DNA of 64,000 nt from Flavobacterium sp. (GTDB lineage Bacteria; Bacteroidota; Bacteroidia; Flavobacteriales; Flavobacteriaceae): assembly GCA_016714905.1 (NCBI GenBank), contig JADKBW010000008.1, positions 1 to 64,000 on the forward strand, read 5' to 3'. Below the pieces are notes generated by a model. That model made no database searches, was not told the DNA's origin, and saw only the letters and a program-made list of their open reading frames with translations. Shown piece after piece: positions 49,286-58,489 of this stretch (positions are counted from its first letter, which is position 1; each line of letters begins with the position of its first letter). The translations under genes and the position numbers were made by a program.

Positions 49286-51454
49286 TTACTTTTTTGATTC
49301 CACAAATTCCAATACATCAACGCTAACGGTCGAAGTAAAAACGCCATAATTAACCGTCGCTTTATTCTTCTCAATTTTATCAATACTACCAATTGCTTTG
49401 CCGTCGAACATGCGAACACGATCGCCTACTTTCAAGATAGGTTTTGGTTTTTCAACAACTGTTTTAGCCTTGAGTTTCTTTTCCTTTTTTTCTGTTCGAA
49501 TTTTATCTACCTGAACCGTTACTTCTTTGATAATTTCTTTCTTCTGAACTTCTTTTATTTGGGTTTCTTTCACGGTTGCTTTCTTGCGTTTAGAATTCTC
49601 AATTTCAACAATCTTCAAGAATTCACCGATGAGCTCTTTTTTGTTTTTAGAATTAAAGTACTTCTCCGCGATATCATCTATCTTTTGTCCCATATAAATC
49701 AACCGCTGATTGCTATCATACAATTCTTGATAGCTTTCAAGCTTCTGCTTGATTTTTGTATTAATGACCGCCATTTTTGAACTCTCCTCACGCGCTTTCG
49801 ACTCTTCCTCTTTGAGATTTTGTGAGGTTTTCTCTAACTTAGAGCGTTCTTTTTGCAAGGTCGCAATAGTCTTGTCAAAGCGTACTTTCCCCACTTCAAT
49901 CTTCTTTTTGGCGCGATTAATCAAACCAAATGGAATCCCGTTTTTCTGCGCCACTTCGAATGTAAACGAACTTCCCGCTTGTCCAATCACTAACTTATAA
50001 ATGGGTTCTAATGATTTTTCGTCAAATAGCATGTTGGCATTCACAGCAAAAGGCAGTTCGTTCGCCAATATTTTTAGATTAGAATAATGGGTTGTGATAA
50101 TGCCAAAAGCCTCTCGGTGATAAAATTCCTCCAGGAAAATTTCAGCTAGTGCGCCACCTAATTCTGGATCAGAGCCGGTGCCAAATTCATCGATAAGAAA
50201 CAAAGTTTTCGCGTTACATTTCTTTAGAAAATAATTCATGTTTTTAAGTCGGTAACTATACGTACTTAAATGATTTTCAATAGATTGATTGTCTCCAATA
50301 TCTGTCAATATTCGATCAAACAAAAACGTTTCGCTACGTTCGTGCACTGGAATTAACATTCCAGATTGCAACATGAGTTGTAGGAGACCAACTGTCTTTA
50401 ATGAAATCGTTTTTCCTCCTGCATTGGGTCCAGAGATAACCACGATACGTTTTTCGTGATGTAATTCAAAGGTTTGCGGATAGGTCACTTCATTGAGTTC
50501 TTTGTTATTCAAATACAAAATTGGGTGATAGGCATCTTTAAAATAGAGCTTTCTATTCTCTCCAATCTTAGGAAGAACGCTGTTGGTTTTCAGCGCATAT
50601 TTCGCTTTTGCCGCGATAACATCCACATCACTCAAAAAATCCTGATACTGAATTAAAAAAGGCAAGAAAGTACGAATGCTATTGGTTAACTGTTTTAGAA
50701 TTCGAGTGATTTCTTCTTTTTCCTCATATTCTAAATTGCTCAATTCACGAGAATATTGCAACGTTGTTTCAGGCTCAATATACGCAATGCTTCCAGTTTT
50801 AGAACTTCCTAAAATAGAGCCTTTTACTTTGCGTCGATACATCGCAAGCACAGCTAATACGCGTCGATTCTGCACAAAACTTTCCCGAATTTCATCCAAA
50901 TAACCCAGACCATTATAATGCGTTAGCGCGATACCAAAACTCTGATTGACTTTGCCTCGCACAGCATTCATATTTCTTCTGATATCTAGTAAATCTGGTG
51001 AGGCGTTGTCCTTTATTTCGCCGTATTTATCAACGACATCATCGATGAGATTCACGATAACTTTAGTGATTTCTATTGAAGAAGACTTCGAATGGAGATT
51101 TGGGTAATACTCTTCGAATTTCTTTAGGAATAACAACATCGTATTGGTCGTTTCCGAAATCGATGCAATCTTTCTAAAACTTGAGAGTTCAAGGAAACTA
51201 TCTTCGATGCCAAGGAACCTAATTTCATTGGTAATGGCGTCAAAACCGTGATTGGGAATTGCATTATTGTTTTGAAAAGAGGACAAGTATTCTGAAGTTT
51301 GAAGTAAAGCACTCATCAAAAGTTCTTTTTCTTTAAAAGGAACAATTGACAAAGATTTCTGTTTTCCAATGTCGGTATTGCAAAGTGACGACAACGATTC
51401 TAAGACGGTTGGAAACTGTAAATCTTGTAAGGTTTTTGGGGTGATACTAATCAT
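49286..51454 (-). CDS. MutS2-type endonuclease/ATPase without Smr domain
   Basis: A 722-residue MutS-family ATPase: clamp and lever regions (YRRKVKGSILGSSKTGSIAY), Walker A GPNAGGKT at about 342-349, Walker B LFLIDEFGTGSDPELGGA, then a lysine-rich coiled coil. The C-terminus ends with a small KOW-like barrel (GDRVRMFDGKAIGSID). The Smr nuclease domain usual at the end of MutS2 is absent, as in several Bacteroidetes homologs. MutS2 proteins act on recombination intermediates or stalled ribosomes. It is divergent from ung. Confidence 0.93.
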   Translation of the reverse strand: MISITPKTLQDLQFPTVLESLSSLCNTDIGKQKSLSIVPFKEKELLMSALLQTSEYLSSFQNNNAIPNHGFDAITNEIRFLGIEDSFLELSSFRKIASISETTNTMLLFLKKFEEYYPNLHSKSSSIEITKVIVNLIDDVVDKYGEIKDNASPDLLDIRRNMNAVRGKVNQSFGIALTHYNGLGYLDEIRESFVQNRRVLAVLAMYRRKVKGSILGSSKTGSIAYIEPETTLQYSRELSNLEYEEKEEITRILKQLTNSIRTFLPFLIQYQDFLSDVDVIAAKAKYALKTNSVLPKIGENRKLYFKDAYHPILYLNNKELNEVTYPQTFELHHEKRIVVISGPNAGGKTISLKTVGLLQLMLQSGMLIPVHERSETFLFDRILTDIGDNQSIENHLSTYSYRLKNMNYFLKKCNAKTLFLIDEFGTGSDPELGGALAEIFLEEFYHREAFGIITTHYSNLKILANELPFAVNANMLFDEKSLEPIYKLVIGQAGSSFTFEVAQKNGIPFGLINRAKKKIEVGKVRFDKTIATLQKERSKLEKTSQNLKEEESKAREESSKMAVINTKIKQKLESYQELYDSNQRLIYMGQKIDDIAEKYFNSKNKKELIGEFLKIVEIENSKRKKATVKETQIKEVQKKEIIKEVTVQVDKIRTEKKEKKLKAKTVVEKPKPILKVGDRVRMFDGKAIGSIDKIEKNKATVNYGVFTSTVSVDVLEFVESKK

Positions 51455-51564
51455 TTTCTTTTTTCAGTTGCAAGGAGTCAAAGTTACAAAGTTCACGGCG
51501 TAATTCCATCACGTTTTTGTCGAGTTTATGAAAATCTTCACGAACTTTGCTAGAAATACAAACC

Positions 51565-52236
51565 ATGGAAATTCCTCAATCTTGGCAACATTTTTTACAA
51601 GTCGAAACACAAAAAACCTATTTTCTAGAATTACAACGCGCTGTGGAAAAGGAGTACCAAGAAAATGTTTGTTTCCCTCCGAAAGAACTCATTTTTGCAG
51701 CTTTTGAAAAATGCAGTTTAGATAATCTCAAAGTGGTAATAATAGGGCAGGATCCTTATCATGGAGCAGGAGAAGCTAATGGTTTGTGCTTTTCGGTGAA
51801 TGATGGCATTGCAATTCCGCCTTCGCTTCGAAATATTTTTAGAGAAATGAGTTCCGATTTAGATACGATAATGCAACCGAATTCGGGCAATTTACAACAT
51901 TGGGCGGAACAAGGCGTTTTACTTTTGAATGCCACCTTAACTGTCCGAAAGGACCAACCCAATAGTCATAAGAATTTGTCGTGGCAGCGGTTTACGGATG
52001 CTGTTATCGCAAAAATAGCTACAGAAAAAGAGCACATTGTTTTCTTACTCTGGGGTGGTTTTGCTCAGAAAAAAGGAGCGAAAATTGACCAAAACAAGCA
52101 TTTAGTATTGTGCAGTGGACATCCTTCACCACTGAGTGCTAACCAAGGAAAATGGTTTGGAAACAAACATTTTAGTGCAACCAATGTTTATTTGCAATCT
52201 CACCACAAGGAGTCAATAGTTTGGTTTACGGTTTAA
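51565..52236 (+). CDS. ung: Uracil-DNA glycosylase
   Basis: A 223-residue family 1 UDG: catalytic Asp63 in IGQDPYHG, FSVND for uracil recognition, LLLNATLTV, and His186 in GHPSPLS. It removes uracil from DNA in base-excision repair. ATG 51565 (MEIPQSWQ) is the natural start; an in-frame TTG at 51547 adds six residues without support. Its stop overlaps the end of the convergent gene fragment by 11 bases. Confidence 0.95.
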   Translation: MEIPQSWQHFLQVETQKTYFLELQRAVEKEYQENVCFPPKELIFAAFEKCSLDNLKVVIIGQDPYHGAGEANGLCFSVNDGIAIPPSLRNIFREMSSDLDTIMQPNSGNLQHWAEQGVLLLNATLTVRKDQPNSHKNLSWQRFTDAVIAKIATEKEHIVFLLWGGFAQKKGAKIDQNKHLVLCSGHPSPLSANQGKWFGNKHFSATNVYLQSHHKESIVWFTV

Positions 52237-52721
52237 CTGTAAAACTGTAGTAGCCATTACCATCCAAAATTGACGCTGGAGAGTCTATATTGATAGATAA
52301 ATTATTGCCAACACTTTCAGATCGGAACTCAATTAAGTTTGTATCAAAGCTATTATATCCGAAACTCATTCGATAATTTCCAGGAGTTAAAGCTTGAATA
52401 CCTGCTTGATATTCATAAAAATTGGTATCTGGATTATAAACACAACGTCCCACAACAAAAGAACCAACTTCAGATTCACCTAAAGCTGTTGCTACATTTG
52501 CTGATGAAAACTCAATATAATCCCAAGTCCCGTTTGTGTTTTCTTTCTCCAGTTCATAGGAAAAAACAATTTTGTGGCACCACCCGTGGTTTTAAAAATA
52601 TCCAATGGTTTTGACAAATTGGCAACAGGTAAAAGTCTTGGAATCGAAGTCGTAATCGACATGGTTTGCCCATCCAAAACAAGTGAATTTTCATCAATTA
52701 ATTTGTATCGTTTTCATAAAC
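52226..52721 (-). pseudogene. C-terminal fragment of an unknown protein, frame broken
   Basis: The visible sequence reads LDGQTMSITTSIPRLLPVANL, then (after restoring one A in the T-run 52570-52573 of the plus strand) FSYELEKENTNGTWDYIEFS and a long tail ending GYYSFTVKP at 52226. The upstream side has no start: YENDTN-type codons run back into the 3' end of the next gene, and a second indel is needed near 52700. So it is either a truncated remnant or the end of a protein whose first part was lost in assembly. Secreted-protein-like composition; no domain recognised. Confidence 0.6.
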
Positions 52722-52726
52722 TATTT

Positions 52727-53302
52727 TTAAAATCTGTAACTAACTCCTAAACCAACTCTTGATACAATATCAAGACTTTTCGTCTTATTGAATAGATTAG
52801 AACCAAAACCTACTAAAAACTCGATACCAAATTGATCTTTAATATAATATTTGTATCCCACAGCGGCTCCCATTGCGACGTCTGTAAAATTGCTTTTTTC
52901 AACGGCATAATAATTATTGTTTGCCGCATCCGTTAAGAGCACAATTTCTCTAAAATCACCACCATTTATATCGGCAAAAATCTCAGCAAAATAGAAACTT
53001 CGCTGACCTTGCGACAATTTGTATCTCACAAAAGGAATGATTTCATACTTCGTGAAATTATTGATATAACCTGCATCAAAATCGTCTCGTAGTTTTTTGT
53101 TATTCGAATAGATACAACTAATACCAATCGAGTATTTCTTGTCTAAAAAACGCTCGTATGTGATGTTTAGTCTAGTAAGCGCAGTGGCTAAAACATCAAC
53201 ACGAATTTCGTTTTTCTTGTTGTAAAGCGTCGACTTTGGAATGGAATCTTGTGCTTGCATAAACTGAAAGCAAAGCAAAAATAAAAGCAGTAATTTCTTC
53301 AT
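52727..53302 (-). CDS. Outer membrane beta-barrel protein
   Basis: A 191-residue protein with signal peptide MKKLLLLFLLCFQFMQAQ and alternating barrel strands such as LNITYERFLDKKYSIGISC and the terminal RVGLGVSYRF ending in phenylalanine. Structural outer-membrane protein or porin-like; ligand unknown. It sits just before the broken fragment on the same strand, with which it may share a message. Confidence 0.85.
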   Translation of the reverse strand: MKKLLLLFLLCFQFMQAQDSIPKSTLYNKKNEIRVDVLATALTRLNITYERFLDKKYSIGISCIYSNNKKLRDDFDAGYINNFTKYEIIPFVRYKLSQGQRSFYFAEIFADINGGDFREIVLLTDAANNNYYAVEKSNFTDVAMGAAVGYKYYIKDQFGIEFLVGFGSNLFNKTKSLDIVSRVGLGVSYRF

Positions 53303-53368
53303 CTTATCAAATTGAATTAACGTGGCTAATATATAAAATCCAAATGAATATTAAGGTCGACAATCTGA

Positions 53369-54301
53369 CTAGTTGAAGGTTAGTGCACCTAAAATTTCTT
53401 CAGACATAAATGGCCCTCCAGGATAAGTGGCTGTATAATCAAGATTGAGCCAAATCTGATTGCGCTCATCAATATGATAATGAATGGTTTTTCCCTTACT
53501 TTCCTCAATGAAAAGCACTTTTTTGATTAAGAAATTGATGATCTCTAAATCAGCTTTCTTTCCAACTAGGATTTCGGGATAAATATGACCTCCGGTATGA
53601 ATCAATCTCGGTGTTCCTCCAATCGATTTTACACACGCCGCCATCAAGATTGAATGGTCGTCACAGTCGCCAGAAAGATAGCGCAATGATTCCGTCGCTT
53701 TGGCGATATAATCTTTTCCTTTGGGATCATTTACGTAATTCCACCTCGAATTTATTTCCTTAAATACCGCAAAACATTGAATAATTGTTCTGTAATTGGC
53801 GTAGCCACGAATGTCCTTAAAATCTTTATTGGTAGCCATCAATGAAAAATCTCGAACTTTCGAATTTTCATATTCTATCGCATCAATAATTTTTGATTTG
53901 TTTGGAAAAGGAAGCAATTTTGAAATGATAATATCTTGCGGATTTGGATTATCATTCATCGCATAAACCATATACTGATAATCCTCGATGATACTTCTGA
54001 AACCATATTTTCCGGAAAAAGTGCCATAAACCAGCGCAATACAATACAAACCAATACACACGATAATGATGGTGCGCATCAACCGCAAGACCAATTGAAT
54101 GATTCCTAAAATTAGTATAAAAAGAAAAATACGATCCAATTGAAAATACCAATTGGGATCAATGATGTTCTGATGAATAATGATAAAGATGGGAATTGCA
54201 ATCAAGATATTCAAAGCAAAAATAATAACGTTGTCCCAAGGTTTTCTAACCTGAAGTTTTTGCTTTATTTTTTGAATGGAATATAACGTATTTCTTATCA
54301 T
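53369..54301 (-). CDS. Transglutaminase-like protein with membrane helices
   Basis: A 310-residue protein: three membrane helices in the first 110 residues, then a transglutaminase-type cysteine protease fold with the Cys in LSGDCDDHSILMA, a His in GGHIYPEI and an Asp in WLNLDYTATYP. Such bacterial proteins are thought to act on proteins or peptides at the membrane. It follows the substrate-binding gene by 19 bases and probably shares an operon with it and with the GNAT gene. Confidence 0.85.
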   Translation of the reverse strand: MIRNTLYSIQKIKQKLQVRKPWDNVIIFALNILIAIPIFIIIHQNIIDPNWYFQLDRIFLFILILGIIQLVLRLMRTIIIVCIGLYCIALVYGTFSGKYGFRSIIEDYQYMVYAMNDNPNPQDIIISKLLPFPNKSKIIDAIEYENSKVRDFSLMATNKDFKDIRGYANYRTIIQCFAVFKEINSRWNYVNDPKGKDYIAKATESLRYLSGDCDDHSILMAACVKSIGGTPRLIHTGGHIYPEILVGKKADLEIINFLIKKVLFIEESKGKTIHYHIDERNQIWLNLDYTATYPGGPFMSEEILGALTFN

Positions 54302-54320
54302 GACTGCCTAAAAAGTAAAA

Positions 54321-55172
54321 CTAAACCGTTTTAACCATTTCAGCAAAAGTACCTTTTTTATTGATAAGAGAGAGTTCAAAAAGTTGATTTTGTACCTTGT
54401 TTAACACTTCCTCTTGGAGTTGATTTTGAGACCAGTGCGTCAACGAAAGCCATTCTTGAATATCAGTGATTTTTAATTCATATCGCGACGCTAATATCCC
54501 AGCAATGTTGGGAATATTTTTGAATGCTCGGGTTTTCTTATTGATAATTTTAAGAATTTCCAGAATCTCCGCGGCATGCTGCTCCAACACTTCTTCTCGC
54601 ACCGCAATTACAAAACAAGGCCAAGGTGTCGGACAATCGCCTAATCTTCTGAAAATCCCTTGATCTACCAACGGTTTGGTCATAAAATGCTCCCACATAA
54701 AGTAGTCTGACTTTCCAGCCGCTAATGATTCGACTGCGCCATCAATTGTGTTCACAATTTCGAATTGCAAATCAGCGGTTTTCCAACCGTTTTGCTCCGC
54801 ATTGACGTATGCCATGAGTTGTGAACCGGAACCAATTCTAGAAATGGCAACTTTCGCGTCTTGAAGATCTGCAATCGTTTTGAATTTTGAATTGGCTGCC
54901 ACATGAATGCCCCAAAGCAAAGGCGATTCAACATACACTTGAACAATCTTCGATGGATTTCCGCCAACGATATCTTTAACCATACCTTCAGTCAAAATCA
55001 CAGCAATATCCGTTTCGCCCGAGCGCAACATTTCACATAGTTTTCCAGTTCCTTCAGGAACATCGGTCCATTGTAAATCAATATTGGCATCTGCAAACTC
55101 ATGATTGTCGATACAAAGATGCCAAGGCAAATTAAAATGTTCTGGAACGCCGGCGATTTTTAAAGTTGTCAT
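54321..55172 (-). CDS. Cytoplasmic substrate-binding-like protein, no transporter partners
   Basis: About 283 residues from ATG 55172 (MTTLKIAGVPEHFNLPW); an upstream start at 55223 adds 17 unsupported residues and would overlap the GNAT gene. It has the fold of NMT1/SsuA-type periplasmic binding proteins (DIAVILTEGMVKDIVGG, SRIGSGSQLMAYVN, IFRRLGDCPTPWPC). There is no signal peptide or lipobox and no ABC permease or ATPase nearby, so it may bind a small molecule in the cytoplasm. Ligand unknown. Confidence 0.82.
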   Translation of the reverse strand: MTTLKIAGVPEHFNLPWHLCIDNHEFADANIDLQWTDVPEGTGKLCEMLRSGETDIAVILTEGMVKDIVGGNPSKIVQVYVESPLLWGIHVAANSKFKTIADLQDAKVAISRIGSGSQLMAYVNAEQNGWKTADLQFEIVNTIDGAVESLAAGKSDYFMWEHFMTKPLVDQGIFRRLGDCPTPWPCFVIAVREEVLEQHAAEILEILKIINKKTRAFKNIPNIAGILASRYELKITDIQEWLSLTHWSQNQLQEEVLNKVQNQLFELSLINKKGTFAEMVKTV

Positions 55173-55182
55173 TTTTGAGGGA

Positions 55183-55701
55183 CTAGGGTTTGAGTTCATA
55201 CCAATTGAATGGGTAACCTTCATGTTCGTATTGGTTCACAAAGGTAAAACCTAATTTTTGAAGAATTCGATTTGAGCCTATGTTATTAATATGCGCATCA
55301 GCGTTAAGTTTGTCTATTTTCATGACATTGAAAGCATAGTCAATCCAAGGCAAGGCGGCTTCATAGCCATAACCTTTGCCCCAAAACCGTTCGATAAAAC
55401 GATAGCCCAAATCGTAAAAATTGACAAAATTGTTTTCGGGTTCTGTGACGAATTTAATTCCGGACCATCCTATAAATTCTCCTGTTTCTTTCAGAATAAC
55501 GGCGTATCTACCAATGCCTTTTTCAGCGTATTGTTGTCGCACATTTTCAATAATCGGAATCATTTCGTCTGCAGATTGCTTGGTTTTTCCGCCCAAATAT
55601 TGCATCACGGCTGGATTGCCATCGAGTTCAAACATAGCATCAACATCGCTAAGAACGAGTTCTCGCTGTATCAATCGATGGGTTTCAATTATTAGTGACA
55701 T
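55183..55701 (-). CDS. GNAT family N-acetyltransferase
   Basis: A 172-residue GNAT of the RimJ/RimL-like type: TEHRLIQ-type start at ATG 55701 (MSLIIETHRLIQRELV), acetyl-CoA site RFWGKGYGYEAA, and the C-terminal SNRILQKLGF. The acceptor is unknown. An upstream extension in the same frame is the GC-rich repeat read through, not protein. Ten bases before the substrate-binding gene, so co-transcribed. Confidence 0.88.
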   Translation of the reverse strand: MSLIIETHRLIQRELVLSDVDAMFELDGNPAVMQYLGGKTKQSADEMIPIIENVRQQYAEKGIGRYAVILKETGEFIGWSGIKFVTEPENNFVNFYDLGYRFIERFWGKGYGYEAALPWIDYAFNVMKIDKLNADAHINNIGSNRILQKLGFTFVNQYEHEGYPFNWYELKP

Positions 55702-55733
55702 AAAATGAAGTTCGAATGTGAAATTGTTTTCTT

Positions 55734-55810
55734 GGGCGTGCCCCGCAGAAAAAGCGGGTCGGGCTGTTCGCGGTGCGCGGCACCTTGCTGCCATCCCTCA
55801 CGCGGTCGTG
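55734..55810 (+). repeat. GC-rich hairpin element (E2)
   Basis: GGGCGTGCCCCGC, a loop, then GCGGGTCGGGC form a hairpin, followed by GTGCGCGGCACC and CATCCCTCACGCGG. The same opening modules occur at 48546. It joins directly to the inverted repeat copy D. Confidence 0.7.
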
Positions 55811-55825
55811 TTGCTACAACAAAAG

Positions 55826-55927
55826 CCTAGCCCCGATAGCAGCCGGCATCCTTTTTTGGGATTTGTCCGTAGCAAAGCGGAGGAAACATCCTAAAAAAGA
55901 TAAAGGCGAATAGCGGGATCAAGCTCC
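55826..55927 (-). repeat. Dispersed intergenic hairpin repeat, copy D (inverted)
   Basis: Read on the minus strand it opens GGAGCTTGATCCCGCTATTCG, then TTTATCTTTTTTAGGATG, and closes AAAAAAGGATGCCG and CTATCGGGGCTAGG. The outer CCCG/CGGG and inner TTTTTT/AAAAAA arms pair, giving a long imperfect hairpin. Its outer end meets the stop codon of the nucleoside phosphorylase. Confidence 0.75.
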
Positions 55928-56795
55928 TACTGCTTCGCCAATTTGTCTAGAGTATAGGCAATCAAAGCATCGACGGCTTTATACGGATCTTCACTGAAAG
56001 TTCCCGAAGCACGATTGGCGATAATAGCGTTGAGCGACAGACATTGGTGACCAAGCAATAAACCAAGACCATAAATTGCGGCGGTTTCCATTTCGAGATT
56101 GGTAATTCGCGTTCCGTTGGTTGTGAAATTATCCATCTTACCATTCAGATTTTCATCTTGAATGTTCAGACGCAGCACGCGACCTTGTGGACCGTAGAAT
56201 CCGCCAGCAGTTGCCGTGATACCTTTATGCATCTGTGGACTTTCGATAATTTTTTCTAATGTTTCACTGCACGCAATGACGTAAGGTCGACCTTTTTTGC
56301 ATCCCAATTCGTATGCGCAATAAAATCATTTTCAATTTGTTGATTGGAGATTTCGTCGATGAGATAGGAGCGGAGCATGTTATCGAGTCCCAAGCCAAAG
56401 GTTGACATTACGAAACTATCTACCGGAATATCGGCTTGCAACGAACCTGACGTTCCGATTCTGATGATGTTGAGCGAGGTTAGCACTTCTTTTGGTTTTC
56501 TGGTTTCGAGATCGATGTTGACCAAAGCGTCGAGTTCATTCATCACAATATCAATGTTGTCTGGACCAATTCCTGTTGACATTACGGTAATACGTTTGCC
56601 TTTATAGATTCCCGTTTGTGTTTTGAATTCCCGTTTTTGAGTCGAGAATTCGATGCTATCGAAGAATTGCGTGATTTTCTCCACCCGATTTTGATCGCCG
56701 ACAAAGATGATGTCATGAGCGATGTGTTCTGGTTTGAGATTTAGATGGTAAACGCTACCGTCTGGATTGAGTATAAGTTCTGAGGATTGTATCAT
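55927..56795 (-). CDS. Nucleoside phosphorylase, split by one indel
   Basis: About 290 residues joined: FVGDQNRVEKITQFF, GIGPDNIDIVMNELDAL and IRIGTSGSLQ in the first part, METAAIYGLG and ANRASGTF-like region in the second. This is the uridine/purine nucleoside phosphorylase-1 fold, which cleaves nucleosides with phosphate. One A is missing in the run at 56293-56298; with it the protein reads WDAKKGRPYVIACSETLEK. Which base it uses is not clear. Its stop codon touches repeat copy D. Confidence 0.88.
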
Positions 56796-56953
56796 TTTTT
56801 TTATGCCACAAAGCCGCTAAGGCGCAAAGTGTTTTTTTAAGTTAGTAATTGATTGTTTGCTGATTCGGTAAAGTTACGAGATAAACCATTTCATTATCAC
56901 CCGAGGCGCAGCCGAACTGTATGCAGCGTAGCGGAATAAATTGTAAATTAAAA

Positions 56954-57283
56954 TCAGCCTCCGACGCGTTTGACTTTAAAGCCTTTCTGCTTGAGGATTT
57001 CCATTATCTTGTCTCGATAATCTCCTTGAATAATGATAGCGTCATCTTTGAAAGTGCCACCCACGCTGAGTTTGGTTTTGAGTTCTTTGGCTAGGATTTT
57101 AAAATCTTCGTCGCTTCCGGTATAACCTTCGATGATGGTTGTGGGTTTGCCTTTTCGTTTTTCGAACTTGCAAATCATGGGTTCGGATTGCACCCACAGT
57201 TCTTTTTCTTCAGCGATTGGTTCGGCTTCTGGTGCGACTTCGTGGTCGGGAAATAATTTTTTGAGTTGTTCTTGTAAATCCAT
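56954..57283 (-). CDS. SUI1-family translation factor (YciH/DENR-like)
   Basis: A 109-residue protein. The first 40 residues are acidic and variable; the rest is a SUI1 domain with RKGKPTTIIEGYTG, LAKELKTKLSVGG and ending FKVKRVGG. Bacterial SUI1 (YciH) proteins bind the ribosome near the P site and may influence start selection. Upstream, 56796-56953 carries short GC-rich palindromic pieces; no other gene is there. Confidence 0.9.
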   Translation of the reverse strand: MDLQEQLKKLFPDHEVAPEAEPIAEEKELWVQSEPMICKFEKRKGKPTTIIEGYTGSDEDFKILAKELKTKLSVGGTFKDDAIIIQGDYRDKIMEILKQKGFKVKRVGG

Positions 57284-57307
57284 TTTACAAACATCCTAAA
57301 AAACAAT

Positions 57308-57336
57308 AAAGTACGAATTACGAAAATCCGTACTTT
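57308..57336 (-). terminator. Possible terminator of the oxygenase gene
   Basis: AAAGTACG and CGTACTTT pair across a 13-base loop that itself contains ACGAATTACG, and on the minus strand the stem is followed by a T-rich ATTGTTTTTTAGG. It lies 21 bases past the stop at 57357. Confidence 0.5.
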
Positions 57337-57356
57337 AATGTCAGTGAATTAATAAT

Positions 57357-58307
57357 TTATTTTTTAACCAAACCTAAATCTACCAGACGCTCGTGCAAGA
57401 ACTCTCCGGCAGAAATGTCATCATATAATTTAGGGTTATTTTCATCAATACAATTTTCTAAGCAATCCAAACGCATATCGCTTACTGGATGCATAAAAAA
57501 CGGAATGGAATATCTTGAAGTTCCCCATAATTCACGCGGTGGATTTACCACTTGATGAATCGTAGATTTTAGTTTATTATTGGTGTGCCGTGATAACATG
57601 TCTCCAACGTTAATGACCAATTCTTCTGGTTCTGCCATCGCGTCAATCCAGTCACCATTGTGATTTTGCACTTGCAATCCTTTTCCTTGAGCGCCCATTA
57701 ATAAGGTAATCAAATTGATATCGCCATGCGCGGCGGCACGAATCGCATTTTCTGGTTCAGACGTAATAGGAGGATAGTGGATTGGTCTTAAGATTGAATT
57801 CCCTTCATATCCATATTGATCAAAATAAAACTCATCTAAACCGAGGTGTAAAGCCAAAGCTCTAAGCACGTAAATCCCTGTTTTTTCAAGCATTTTATAA
57901 GCTTCTTTACCAGCAGCATTGAAACGAGGTAATTCTTTTACTTCAACATTATCTGGATATTCGGCTGCATATTTGGAATCTTTGTCGACATACTGCCCGA
58001 AGTGCCAAAACTCTTTCAAATCGCCTTCTTTTCTGCCTTTAGCATGTTCTTTACCAAAAGAAACATAGCCTCTTTGTCCACCGATACCCGGAATTTCATA
58101 ACTGTACTTCGTTTCAAGTGGAAGGGAGAAGAAATTTCTAATCTCACCGTATAATTCTTCAACTAATTGATCATCTAAAAAATGACCTTTAAGTGCCACA
58201 AAGCCAATGTCTTCAAAAGCACTACCGATTTCATTTACAAATTTTTGTTTACGTTCCGGGTCACCCGAAAGGAAATCACGCAAGTCCACACTTGGAATGT
58301 TTTGCAT
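57357..58307 (-). CDS. Isopenicillin N synthase-like 2-oxoglutarate/Fe(II) oxygenase
   Basis: A 316-residue protein with the family core: facial triad in HGDINLITLL (His and Asp) and in STIHQVVNPP (second His), and the RxS pair in SRYSIPFF. Family members oxidise a wide range of small molecules with Fe(II), O2 and usually 2-oxoglutarate. The substrate is unknown; beta-lactam synthesis is not implied, as no ACV synthetase is present. Divergent from the E1 fusion gene. Confidence 0.9.
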   Translation of the reverse strand: MQNIPSVDLRDFLSGDPERKQKFVNEIGSAFEDIGFVALKGHFLDDQLVEELYGEIRNFFSLPLETKYSYEIPGIGGQRGYVSFGKEHAKGRKEGDLKEFWHFGQYVDKDSKYAAEYPDNVEVKELPRFNAAGKEAYKMLEKTGIYVLRALALHLGLDEFYFDQYGYEGNSILRPIHYPPITSEPENAIRAAAHGDINLITLLMGAQGKGLQVQNHNGDWIDAMAEPEELVINVGDMLSRHTNNKLKSTIHQVVNPPRELWGTSRYSIPFFMHPVSDMRLDCLENCIDENNPKLYDDISAGEFLHERLVDLGLVKK

Positions 58308-58356
58308 ACTAAAATTTTTTTGTTAATAACTAAAAGTTTGTCAACCCTTATCAATA

Positions 58357-58384
58357 CAAATGTAAATAATAAAATTAAATACAA
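58357..58384 (-). promoter_or_regulatory. Promoter of the oxygenase gene
   Basis: On the minus strand TTG (58384-58382), 17 bases and TACATTTG (58364-58357). Distance to ATG 58307 is about 50 bases. Confidence 0.55.
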
Positions 58385-58448
58385 ATTTCAAAAGTTATCA
58401 ACAATTTAAAAAAAAAATACAATTCAAGGACATCCTGTTATTTTTTTA

Positions 58449-58456
58449 TACTTTTG
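58449..58456 (+). promoter_or_regulatory. -7 element of the branched-chain E1 gene
   Basis: TACTTTTG fits TAnnTTTG and lies 34 bases before ATG 58490. No clear TTG upstream. It argues for the ATG and against an earlier start at 58454. Confidence 0.45.
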
Positions 58457-58489
58457 GGGAGTTTTATTAGAACCGATACCATTTTACCA

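Noticed and set aside
55702..55794. N-terminal extension of the GNAT protein rich in Arg, Ala and Pro
   Set aside because: It is translation of the GC-rich repeat; ATG 55701 fits the family.
57357..58307. Beta-lactam synthesis by isopenicillin N synthase
   Set aside because: Only the oxygenase fold is present; no nonribosomal synthetase or other pathway gene is nearby.
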